A stretch of 64,000 bases of DNA from Humulus lupulus. Its lineage: Eukaryota; Streptophyta; Magnoliopsida; Rosales; Cannabaceae. Numbering within the stretch: position 1 is the stretch's first letter; each line of letters opens with the position of its first letter. The stretch spans positions 86,077,888-86,141,887 of the forward strand of contig NC_084796.1 of assembly GCF_963169125.1 (NCBI RefSeq). The letters are read 5' to 3'. Of the stretch, positions 44,821-55,826 are shown piece by piece. The notes beneath the pieces are model-generated. The model had not been told where the DNA came from. It was given only the letters and a program-made list of their open reading frames with translations, and made no database searches. The position numbers were made by a program, and so were the translations under genes.

Positions 44821-47800
44821 CACACAAGAAATAAATGAGAATCAAATGGTAAGAAGAGATAGAGTTGCCATTTTTTTTAATTTTAATTCCCGTAACCTTG
44901 GACCCAGCCTCAGTAAAATAGTTATAACATGAGTTGTTGATATCCAATTTAGACCGAATTGGTATGGTTAGAAAGCTAATTAAACTATCTACAATTTTAG
45001 TGAAATGGCGGTTTTCCTAAAACGCAACAAATAAGGGTCAAAATCGAGTTCCAAGTGGCAGGGCCCTAGAACTACGAAAAGATCACATTTTCCTTATTTA
45101 GGTTGTTGTCATCCTTTTTCACATTTATTTATTTGTTTTATTTTGTTTAGGTTAATTTATGAAATAAGTTCCCATTCCAACTAGAATAGGTTTTCAACCA
45201 ATTAGGTTAGTATAAAGGGAAAGATTGAGCCTTGAGACTCAATCTCTTGTGGCTGCCGTAACCTAGAGGGAAGAAGGAGAAAAGAAGAGAAAAGAGAAGA
45301 AAGGAAGAAGAGAGGAATAGGAATTTCAAAAATCCCTAGTGGTAAGCCTTGGTTCATGATGGTTTATTTTATTGTCTTCTTCTCCTTCATAGATCTAAGA
45401 GTGTTTTTGTTTGTTTTTCTGTTTCTTTCTTGATGTGGGTTTCAAAATCCCTAGGTTTGTTCAAAGAGGGTGGTCATTGTTTGGGTATTTGATTTCTAGC
45501 AAGAGAGGTAATGGATCTTCTTGACCTCTTTGTTGGTTTGATTATGAGATAACCTTGTTGTGATTTCTAAATATGGGTTGGTGTTTGGCAAGAATATTGT
45601 GTTCATTTTTTTTTTGTTATTGATTTTGTTTGGATGTTAGAAACATGATAATTTTTGGCTTTGATGTATTTTTGAGATTTTCGAAAAACCCTTGTGGGAA
45701 CTATGATTCTACGTGGAAGGTTATTGTGAAGCTTTGTTGTTTAGAGGATAAAATTGGGATGTTAATGCTTATAGGTTTCGCCCAACATGTTTATAGGCTT
45801 AGTTTTATCTTTCTTTCTTATGTTACTTTGTTGAATATATGTTTTAGGGTTCTTGTTATTTTGAATTTTAATAATCATGGTTATGGATTTGAGAGATGGT
45901 TATGTTTTTATAGGACATGATAAGATTTGTGATATAATGTTGATATTGACACTAAGCATATTTTGGTTTATGCATGTTGTTGGAACTAATTCTCTTAATG
46001 ATTTGAATAAAGAAACATGGTGAGTTTGAATGATAAATCTTGCTATTGAACTCTATGTGTAATTCTGCCTAGGGTATCTTAAAGGGTTGTGAGATTTTGG
46101 TTTTGTCTTCTTGTTTTATTTTAGTTATGGGAATGGAATAATTGTGATATTTTATGTTTTTATGTTGCAAAGAATTCCACATGATCATACATTATGGTTA
46201 GGTTTGTTTTGATTTTGTTGTTGGTTTTGTATGATTAAATGTATTCTTTGATTGTTCAAGTATAGAAATATGTTAGGGTGACTTGATCAAAAGGGTGTTA
46301 AAAAGGATGCATGAGTTGTAGAAACATGCTAGGTTATGTGTTAACATGATTAAAGGGCAATTAGACTAATATGTACTTTCTGTTTTTTTATTTATTTGAT
46401 GGTGATGATAAATCAATGATTTTAAAATGGACAAGAGAAGCCTCAAAGTGATGTTTTGATTTTATATAAACAAAAAGACATTTAATTTCACATGTTAATG
46501 GGGGGTTTTATCAAAATAAACACATACAGGTTTTTTTTTATATTTTGTGAAAGAAAATATAATTTTAATTCAATTATGTGATTTTAATCAAATAATATGC
46601 TTCCTAGAATTTTTGGTTTATTAAGAGAAAAAGTCTTTTAAATAAAATAAGTAAAAGCATGTGCTCAAATAAATTAAGTCTTAGATTTTATATATGAAAA
46701 ATGTGATTTTTTTCACACTTTAAATATGTATTTTCATACTTATAAATATGTAGTTTTTTTATAAGTAAAAATTATTTTTCTAAAAGTAATCAAGAAATTC
46801 ATTTAGTCATTATAAGTAACTACAAATTTTGGAACAATCTTTTAATTGTTATTTAATAATAGATGGGATTATTATTTCATGAGAAATTAAAAGGCTAAAT
46901 GAATTATTTTAGAAAATTAAATTTGTGTAATAAAGTTTTTAACTGACAAATATGTGATTAAAAAGTGATGAAGTAATAATTAAGTGGTAAATAAATTATG
47001 CTTGCTGAAGTTTTTAAGAAAAGCAATGAAATAAGCATGTAGAAATTATCGACTTTAAACGTTAAATTTTAAGAACACTCCCACGTATGCATGTTACATG
47101 CAAGTGTATTTTTGCGATAAAAAATATGCCTACTATTCGAACATATGATTTTTACTTTGTAACCATGAATGATTGATTGGTAGAAATAGCATTATTCTTT
47201 TATGATTTTATGTGGAATTATTGTATGTTTAAAATTGTAGTGCAACTTGTGCCATGTGTGCATGGCCCATGCACACATGGGGTATGTATGTTGGGCATGA
47301 GTATTCTGACGTGATTTTAAAGACGTACATTTGATTATGATTATAGGCTCGTTGTGAAGTTTACGCATTTTACTTTGCTTGGACCTGAGGTAAGGAATTT
47401 AGATAGAATTTTCTATGTTTTATGCTATGAAAGGTATGACTTGTTATGTTGCAAGAAATGAAGTTCTATGGAAAGTAAAGTTCTATGTTTTGATATGTCA
47501 TGATAAGCAAGTGTTATGAAAAGTGAAAATTCTATGTTTGATATGTTATGATAAGACAAGTGCTTTGGAACATGTAATTTCTATGTTTGATGTGAACTGT
47601 GATACATGCGCTTGTATGATGAATGAAAAGAAAAGGTTGCTAGCGTGCTGAACGCGACACAACAAATGAGTTACTAAGGATATGACGTAACTCAAAGGGC
47701 AGATGCGCCGAGGTTATTCAAGGACCTGAAATCCTGTTTACCTCATAGAGGAGATCTTACCGGCCTATGTTATACTGGTTACCTCAAGATGTGACATGGA

Positions 47801-48365
47801 CAATAGATATGCCATGATCACAAAGAGTATGTTTATGATGTGTGATTGTGATGTATGACTATGATTATGTTTATGATTATAAACAGTGAGTATGAAGATG
47901 TTATGGTTTGCCCTGATTTATGATACATGTTCTTCTTGTTTTTTCTTTGATATTGTTGTATTTGTTGTACTTCCTTACTGGGCTTTTAGCTCACTCCCTT
48001 ACTTTTTCTCTTTTAGGTAAACAATAGGATTTCTCCTTGGCACGTGCAGTGATATGGGGAGTTCCGACGTCTGAGTATTTATGGCGTGGGGTGTCCTATG
48101 AACGAACAATGATCAAGATGAGCGCCAAGAATAAAAGAACCTATGTTATGATTTTTATTTCAATTACGTCAGTGGGACATAAACTTTTACTTCATTTCTA
48201 AATATTTCATAAAGTCACATTATTTTATTTTTCAACTATTTGGCCCAAACTTGCATGTTTTATCAAGGTCCCACTGAGTTTTTTTTCTCTTTAAAGTGGT
48301 ATTTTTTAATAACTATGACTTGAGCGACATTTTTATAATAGAATAAAATTAGGGTGCGCATTACA
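44821..48365 (+). repeat. Long gypsy LTR, 5'-truncated (probable 3' LTR)
   Basis: 3.5 kb without coding signal. A TATA box (TATAAAGGGA, 45211-45220) is followed by a purine-rich leader and GGTAAG at about 45341. A tactgggcttttagctcactc block lies near 47980 and a TTTAGGTAAAC at about 48013. It ends GGGTGCGCATTACA at 48365. The start (expected TGTAAC plus a purine tract) is not visible, so the boundary with the integrase fragment is a deletion. Confidence 0.6.
45211..45220 (+). promoter_or_regulatory. Likely TATA box of the long gypsy LTR
   Basis: TATAAAGGGA, followed 30-90 bp downstream by gag/gaa-rich leader sequence as in other LTRs here. Confidence 0.5.
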
Positions 48366-48381
48366 TACTATTTTATTTCTC

Positions 48382-48394
48382 GGAAATGGCGCCA
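48382..48394 (-). other. Primer binding site of TGGCGCC type
   Basis: Minus strand TGGCGCCATTTCC. Tat/Athila-group gypsy elements use TGGCGCCGTTGCC-type sites; this differs at a few bases. It lies a few bases inside the LTR end at 48401 and shows that the element reads leftward. Confidence 0.7.
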
Positions 48395-48400
48395 AAAACT

Positions 48401-49750
48401 TGTGAAATTTATTGCTACGCAAGTATACGTAATCACAATTGTAGTAAAAATTGGTAAATTTGATTATTTTCCCACGAAGATTGACTAATCAATTATCAAA
48501 CAATTAACTCCTGATTCTTTTTGGCTAATGAAAATTTGATTTTCTTTTAAAACTAAAAATAAATTCATAAACAATTATAAAACTTCAAATTGAAACTAAA
48601 ATACTAACACAAGAAATTGATTCAAGAAAATAACAAATTAAGAAATTTAATCTTATCTACTATCCACTCTATTATGTACTAATGCAAGATTTACAATCTT
48701 TCTTCTTTCTTAAGATAGTGAGTTTACCAAAATATTTTATATTCAGTTTATGAAATATAAAATTCGACCTAAATGAGAATTTTCTATATTTCTATCACAA
48801 ATTCACATAAAGTAAGCATTAAGATTGAAAAATAAAAAACTACACAAATAACCATGACACTCTCGTTCAAGATTGAATTTATGTCTGATTAATTATAGCA
48901 TATTCAAACTCATATAGATCATGTAAAAAGATGGCCAATCAATCACATATTATAACCACAAATTGAACAAATCTTAATAGAGAAGAAGAAATCATAAACT
49001 CTGCATTAATTCATAATAGAGGTTCAAGAGATTCAATTAAAATCCCTAAAATTGAAATTAGTTCATCGACATAGCAAAGAAATCCATAATACTAAGTTGA
49101 ACATAAAGAAAATTAAAGAAGAACAAGAAAAAGAACTGTAGATTCAATCTTTGAAATTGCTCCCCAAAATGTTCTCCTTGCCTCCTCTGATGAAAAACCA
49201 GACTAAAAATCGCACTAAATCCTCCTTTATAAAAAAACCTAATGACTTTTTATGAAAAGGCCTTTTAACCCCACTCAAAATGCTTGTTTTCGACGTTCAT
49301 ACGAACAATAGCGCAGAGGCGCTTGGGAAGCAGCGCTGGGGCGCTTGGAAAATCACAAAAATATGCTCTCTGGAACTCTTAAGTGCAGGGGCACTTGGGA
49401 AGCAGCACCGGTGCGCTTCTTCCTGGGTTGAATCCCAGCTCTGTAATTCCGTAGCACAGAGGCGCTACAACATAGCACAGAGGCTTTAACAACTAGCTTT
49501 AATGTTCAATAAATGTCCAAGAATTGCTCCAAAAAGTCCAACACAACCCTTGAGGCCATGGTCACCTCAAAAAGACCAAATTCAACATTCTTTTGAACGA
49601 TTTTCTTCTTGTTTCACTCAATCTCATATGTCAGACTAATAAAACCTAAAACAATAAAGAAACTAGCGTAATTCTGTACAAAACAAACTTAATTACCTTA
49701 AACTTTTCCTAAAACTAACACAATAAAACGAGTCAAAAACTCACTTATCA
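48401..49750 (-). repeat. 5' LTR of minus-strand gypsy (Athila/Tat-group-like)
   Basis: On the minus strand it starts TGATAAGTGAGTTTTTGAC at 49750 and ends TTTCACA at 48401, 1350 bp. A minus-strand TATA box (ttttataaagg) sits near 49230. CG boxes of the form AGCGCnGnGGCGCT lie at 49308-49485, upstream of the TATA. Its interior is mostly replaced by the plus-strand gypsy. Its outer end coincides with the start of the right direct duplication. Confidence 0.7.
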
Positions 49751-49960
49751 ATATCAAAAGTCATCATCAAGTCTCTAGTCATCATATTTCCTTGAGGTAA
49801 AAATCTTTTGTTGCAAAGGTATGTTTATATCATTATCATACTATATATTTTACTAATAAAACTTGTATATATATATTTATATATGAGTTTCTATTTCACC
49901 ATTGTGATAGCATGAGATGGTTTAATGATTTATTATCATAAATATAATCACTAAATATTT
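49751..49960. repeat. Direct duplication, right copy (about 210 bp)
   Basis: Collinear with 40453-40654, with a small AT-repeat length difference. It begins exactly after the LTR terminus at 49750. Confidence 0.85.
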
Positions 49961-50128
49961 TTTAACATTCTCCGAAGTGAATATTTCATCTTTATCAAGA
50001 ATATTTCATTTATGAATGAACATTGAAATGTTTTATGATTGATGCAAGTATAAATTGATTTTTGAAGTCCCAAAAGTATTTTTTAGAAAATTGCATAAAA
50101 ACATCATGTTATCCAAAAAAATTAGCAT

Positions 50129-50697
50129 TGGTGACGTGGCAAGTGATCCCTGGACACGTGGCTGACACCTGGAAACGTTCTACTAGAGTATCGACCAGAA
50201 GACACATTAGAAGCAGTGCGAACCTGCCTTACCTGCGACCAGCCTGGTCGATGGTTCCGCATACAAGGCAACATTAATGGGAAGATCTTTGTGAATCCCA
50301 AAATTATCTCACACAATCTCCTGAGTATCCGGTTATTCAGGAGAGAATATCTGTAACGATCTTTTGTAATCCCCCTTGAGCCTATAAATAGCAAGAGATA
50401 GCTCAAGGGAGGGGACTTTTGGCTTTTGAATCATTCGAGACTATAGTAATTCTCCTAGTAAGATTGTATTGTTCTTCAGAGATTAGTGAAACTCATTGAA
50501 CCCAAGTTCTTTGATCACTCATCTGATTTTTATATCAATATCAACCTAAGTGGACGTAGGTCATTACCAGATCCTGGGGCCGAACCACTATAAAATACTG
50601 TGTCTTATTTACTTTTGTCATTACGTTCTTCTCATTACTTTCATTAATATCAAGCATATTCTGACTCCGTATCAGTTGGCCAAATCGTGGGTCAACA
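50129..50697 (+). repeat. Solo LTR of Tat type
   Basis: TGGTGACGTGGC...GTGGGTCAACA, 569 bp, with TATAAATA (50383-50390). The end has the wording atcctggggccgaaccac and gttggccaaatcgtgggtc that precedes TTTGGCGCC primer sites in Tat elements. No interior is present. Flanks AGCAT and CATCA do not form a clean target duplication. Confidence 0.7.
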
Positions 50698-51805
50698 CAT
50701 CAAAATATGAAATAATTAGAATATAATTGACGAAATAGGAAAAGTGATTCATTAAAAATACATTTGATTATTGAATTGAATATATGTGAATTGTACAATG
50801 AAGAAGTTAACATGTATTTCAATTTCATTGTACATTTAAAATATTTAAACATCATTCCAGAATGATAGAAATGAAATTTTATTTTAAAGATTATCGATAT
50901 TCCATATATTAGCCATGTTATATGTATGTAATTTTTCTTATCAGAAGCAAGTAATGTCTTTTTAATATTTTTTCCTGAAGTGAATGATACTCAAATAATT
51001 ATTGGTGATAAGAAAAATATATAGTCACTACTTATGTCAATTATTCATTGTACATTCCTAGAAGTGAATGTCCAAATTATTGTTATTATAGTAAACTTTG
51101 TCATTAGTCAAAATATATTCAATTATATTTCTAAAATTGTTAGAAAAGCTATTAAGATTATTTAAAAATATTCTCGATGAAAACTTAACACAATTGATAG
51201 CTAAAGTTAAATATATTTTTATATACCAGTTGTACAATTTCTATCTGATTGTGAATGTGACAATAAATGACTTATTATATGTATCAGTCGTACATTTAAA
51301 TATATATAATATAGAATATATCAATTCATAAGAATGAGGAATGATTTTTTCATTAATAAATTTGACCACTTGTTGAAAAGAAATGATAAAAAAAATGAGT
51401 GATATATTCATATTATGATTATATCTATCTGGCTACAACAAATATGATTATTATCATTGTGTATTAACTTGAATGAATGATGAACTTGTTTATATTTTAA
51501 AAAAAAAAATTGTGCTTTTAAGCCTGCACACCATTGGATAGAGAAAATTGTGAAATATAATGTTTCTAAACATAATATTACTAAAATGAATGGAGAATCT
51601 TGAAGAGTCAATACTATTATATGTTTTGAAGGATATTGAAATTGTTTCATTCTCTAGTATAAAAAGAAATGAAACTTATAGTGATTATGTATATGTTGAA
51701 AATTTTAGTGAAATACAAAATATAGTGAACCTGAATTTCATTAATTGAATTGTTTTGACATGAACAGTCATATACAATAAAATGTAAATGATTTCCCTAA
51801 ATATT
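50698..51805 (+). other. Non-coding interior of Ale-like element
   Basis: A/T-rich with stops in all frames. The word (t)cc(t)gaagtgaat recurs at 49969, 50975 and about 51060, suggesting degenerate internal repeats. No copia gag, integrase or RT motif is recognisable. Confidence 0.5.
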
Positions 51806-52250
51806 TCCCTTAGTTCAGGTTTTGTTCCACTGGGTTTTTCTGACAAGGATTTTAATGAGGCTACTTCAAATCATGGTGAGATACTCGCAATTCATGAAGC
51901 AAATGGAAAATGTGTGACTGAGATCAACGAAACAACACATTCGAGGAATATGTGGATTATAAACAGATAAAGAAGTAACAACAATTCTCTATGAAGATAA
52001 TGATGCATGCATTACTCATCTAAAACGATAATACATTAAAGGAGATAGAACTAAATACATTTAACCGAAGTTCTTCTTTACATGTTAACTTCAAAAGATT
52101 GGTGATATTGATGTTCATCAAGTTCGATCAAGTGATAATTTTGCAGACTTATTCATAAATTCATTGCCAACATTAGTTTTCTATAATATGGTACTTAAGA
52201 CTGTAATGTGCTTATTTAAAGATCTCCAAGAATGTCAAAATGTGGGGGAG
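51806..52250 (+). pseudogene. Copia RNase H remnant of Ale-like element
   Basis: Reads HGEILAIHEANGKCV, then in shifted frames ILYEDNDACITHLK, YIKGDRTKYI and GDIDVHQVRSSDNFADLF. This is the C-terminal RNase H of small copia elements, including the catalytic Glu and Asp regions. Many stops. It is preceded by a copy of the sequence that normally follows pol (see 52268-52326). Confidence 0.75.
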
Positions 52251-52343
52251 TAAATGCACACAACAATCTCTTTCCCTTGACCGAGTTTTTGTCCCACTTG
52301 ATATTTCTGATAAGGTTTTTAATGAGACAATATTTATGGACAT

Positions 52344-52354
52344 CTAAGGGGAAG
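52344..52354 (+). other. Polypurine tract of Ale-like element
   Basis: TAAGGGGAAG directly before TGTTATAAATATT at 52355. Confidence 0.7.
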
Positions 52355-52559
52355 TGTTATAAATATTATATATATGGATGTCCATAATAATGGAGATTTT
52401 CCTTAATCAAATATCATAATAATGGATAATCATCCGATTACTCAAAGTTAAATATCAGCATTAATTCTTGATTGTATTTGTGGTACTTACTTGATTTTCT
52501 TAGATCATATTTATCTGTATAAATAAGGTTCAATCCTCATTGAAATAATACACAAGGGT

Positions 52560-52597
<38 letters not shown>

Positions 52598-52658
52598 TAA
52601 TCAGCCTATTTCTTTTCTTTATACTTTATATTTCAGTATTTTTAATGATTTTAATACA
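52355..52658 (+). repeat. 3' LTR of Ale-like element
   Basis: Collinear with 40063-40327, ends TTAATACA. TATA box at 52518-52525 and a (CT)n run at 52566-52597. Confidence 0.85.
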
Positions 52659-52663
52659 ATCCA
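52659..52663. repeat. Target duplication ATCCA (right)
   Basis: Matches 40058-40062 exactly. Confidence 0.85.
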
Positions 52664-52880
52664 AATAGTAATCTTTTGTAATTTCAATTAATTGACCGAC
52701 CCACAGATGGTATTACTCATTCATTAGAAAATGAATTTGGCTTATTTCCAGCAAAAAACCTCAACCTCTACTACCTTTGGCAAGCAATGCCTCTATGCGT
52801 GGGCTAAGGGAAACTAACAAACTGTCATTTTGTTGGGACAGTGCAGAGATGATTGGTCAAAAGCCGGAAGAGAAAGATAG
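52664..52880. other. Short possible host stretch
   Basis: Continues the sequence left of 40058 once the Ale-like element is removed. 217 bp, no recognisable gene; bounded on the right by an LTR end. Confidence 0.35.
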
Positions 52881-54711
52881 TGTAACGCCCTACTACCCTA
52901 AAGTCGTACCACGTGATTTTAAAATGCGCAATTAACTTGCTAATCGAGGTTTTACGCTCAAAAGCGTGATTAATTAAAATAAAGACTCATTTAAACAAGA
53001 TTTTGGTATAAAATGGGTCGAACATTCATTAAAATCATAAAAATGTTAGATTGGGATCCTAAAATATCGTTTAAATCATATTTACAACTCAAAGGTTACT
53101 TTATAGTCAGCCTAGGCGACAAAATCGGTCATTTATAACACATCCTCAAAACTATCTCATCCGTGGCGACTAGGTAGGCCAAACATGTACGCGCCAGTCC
53201 ATGCCCTCTAACTCATGCTTGGTCGATCTTTCCTTTGCCCTTACATGCACCCTAGAGTACCCGTGTGTCGAGACCCAACAAGAGAACTTCACAGCACAAT
53301 ATGCAATAATTTATTTCAACAAATACAAATTTAATCAAGACTACAAATAATTTACAAGTTCCTATTGGAATTCACAATGGCGGCCTACACCGATCAGGGT
53401 GCGCTACCAAACACCAAGTTCACGGCTTAACCGAGCAGACGTGTACACCACCATCAAAGGGTTTCGCATTGGTGGCTTGAATTCAACATGCTTAATGTCG
53501 ATCCCATCCTTTGCTGATCCCGGCCTTGGTCATTCCCGACCTTTGCCGCTCCCAGCCTTTGTCGATCAGTCACAATCACATGTATGATGTAATAGTTATA
53601 AACAATGCACACAATGCTAAACACAATATAGCTCTACGGGCACAGATAGTTGTCTTACCTTGAGTCTTGAGCTAACAACACAAGGCGATCCCAAGCACAA
53701 TCCCTAATCCCGAGTCTTAGTGGTAAAACCTAGTCATAGCGTAATGATAAATAGCCATCACAATTTAAATCAATTAAAAGCCTTCAGAATAACATACTAG
53801 CCTCCGGAACCTCAAATTCTACTAAACCGGGTAGTGGAATCCTTCCCGAGCCTTAAGATTTAAGTTCCTGAGCTTAAAGCCCCTAATTGGCCAATATCCC
53901 TTATTTGAGTCGCGACCTAGCCCCCTAGGGCCGCGATGCGCAAGTTAGAGAGCCTTAAGGCTCTCTTCTGGGTGACACGGGCTGCAGCATGCCTCAACCT
54001 ACACCGTATTTACTGGACGATATCAGAGGCTCCCAAGCCTTCTCGCACACACGGGCCGCAATGCCTGAAGAACAGGGCCACGGCTTGAGCCCAAAAACCC
54101 AGAAATCTTCACTATTTTCACTATGTTTTCCTCGGCCAAATTTACCAATTCACACCTAAATCAAGACTTAAACCTAGAAATTAGTCTAGAACTCATATGA
54201 CTACAACATATTCTTCATTGTTACCCCAAGAACTACCCCATAACCTTACCAACATCAAAAATCAGACCTATGGTTTATATCCCAAGAAAACCTCTAACTA
54301 CAGTAGATATCTTAACAAAAATCAGAGCAGAACCTTACCTCAATTTTGGAATTCTACCCCAGCTAAACCTCAAGCACTTCAAGCTTCAAGTTTTCTTCAA
54401 ATCCACAGCCAATTCCCAAAGAATTTCAAGATTCTCTTTGAATTTCAGTAAAAAACCCCAAGCTAGGGAGAGATAGAGAGAGAGTATGTATCGAGAGAGA
54501 GAAAAAGAGCTGAGAGTGTTGTGTATATTTTATGTTCTATCACTTCTAATGGTTATCCAAATCTATCACATGCCTCAAAATGACCAAAACGCCCATCAGA
54601 TCAATTTTAGCCATTAAATACCACCAAGGGAAATTCTGTCATTTACCACATTCCCACTAATTCCTTGAGTATTCCTATAAATCCCCAATTAATCTTAACA
54701 TACCCAAATAA

Positions 54712-54916
54712 TCACTAAATAGCTACACGTTACCCGGTAACCTCGAGCACGTACTATGTTCCTAAAATACCCCTAGGCTCACCCCGAGTCGGGTATTTGA
54801 TCCCATTGTGGCTATTCCGCTAATCCGTCCACTAGGACCGTCTCGGACCACATATCTCTAATATATCCCCATAACACTGGGGTCTCACTCACAATCCATA
54901 CACAATGCAAATATAA
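54712..54916. repeat. About 200 bp direct duplication, left copy
   Basis: From cactaaatagctacacgtt to atgcaaatata; nearly identical to 58370-58569. It is LTR sequence duplicated on both sides of the Tat fragment. Confidence 0.9.
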
Positions 54917-55826
54917 CGACTACGGACATGACACTAATGAATGCAACCAGTTAAAAGACGAAATCGAGTTCCTTATTAGACAAGGACACTTGAGAAGATA
55001 TGTACAGGCCTCGGGAAATTCCCAACGAGAAGCTCCGGATGGCAACGAGCAAGCGTCCACACGCCAACGCTCGCCACCATTACAGCCTGCCCCCGTGGCT
55101 AGAACACTCTTAACCATCTGTGGAGGCCCGCACCTCGCGGGAAATAGCGGAAAGGCCAGAGAACGATATGCTCAGACTCTGCGCCACGACCAGGACATCG
55201 AGATGATGACTGTGGAGGACCATGCACCAAAAAAGGCTCGGTCAGAGGAAGGTGAGATAACTTTCTCTGATGGTGATGCCCAACACGTCTGGTTCCCACA
55301 TTCTGATCCGCTGGTCGTGGACATCCAGATGGCCAATATGATGGTGAAGAGAGTACTGGTCGATACAAGCAGTTCAGTGAACATCCTGTATAAGTCAACG
55401 CTGGAATGCATGAAATTTTCCGTGAAGGACTTGGAGCCCTGCAATCAAACGATATACGGCTTCTCTGGAGAAGGACTCGCCCCAGCCGGATTGATCAAAC
55501 TCCCAGTAACGACGGGTACAGCGCCTGCAACAAGGACATTACTCGCCACTTTTGTAGTGGTCGATTGTCCTTCGGCGTACAACGCCGTTATTGGAAGGCC
55601 CATACTGGTTGATCTATGGGTCGTCATCTCTATGTGGAACCTAGCCATGAAGTTCCCGACAGACGCGGGGGTAGGACGTGTTTTGGGAAACCAAAGGGAA
55701 GCCAAGGAGTGCTACAACGCCTCGATCACAAAGGCGAAAAGTGGAACGTCGAGGAGCACTACCCCAGATAGATTGCAGATGGCAGTTGATACGCAAGCCC
55801 AATCAGGTGATGAAGTCACCAAATAG
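54917..55826 (+). pseudogene. Tat-type Gag zinc region and protease
   Basis: It begins inside a zinc-knuckle-like region (YGHDTNECNQLKDEIEFLI). The frame then runs through a charged spacer into protease: VLVDTSSSVNILYKSTLE and YNAVIGRPILVDLW. The active site reads D-T-S-S-S where D-T-G-S-S is expected, so activity is doubtful. The frame ends at TAG 55824-55826, but continues open in the same frame afterwards. Upstream gag is missing, cut at 54917. Confidence 0.8.

Larger units (their letters stand above)
40063..52658 (+). mobile_element. Ale-like Ty1/copia shell holding nested elements
   Basis: Short LTRs (265 and 304 bp), perfect ATCCA target duplication, a TTATCAGCACGA primer site typical of many small copia elements, an RNase H remnant and a polypurine tract. 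Gag, integrase and RT are not recognisable. About 9.1 kb in its leader (40655-49750) and 0.57 kb at 50129-50697 are later insertions. Confidence 0.8.

Noticed and set aside
45630..45920. 96-residue plus-strand frame in the long LTR
   Set aside because: Composition is that of A/T-rich LTR; no motif, and it is downstream of an LTR TATA box in leader sequence.
50129..50697. Small open frames on both strands around the Tat-type solo LTR, considered as a gene
   Set aside because: The sequence has LTR ends, a TATA box and the wording of Tat LTRs; the frames have no domain.
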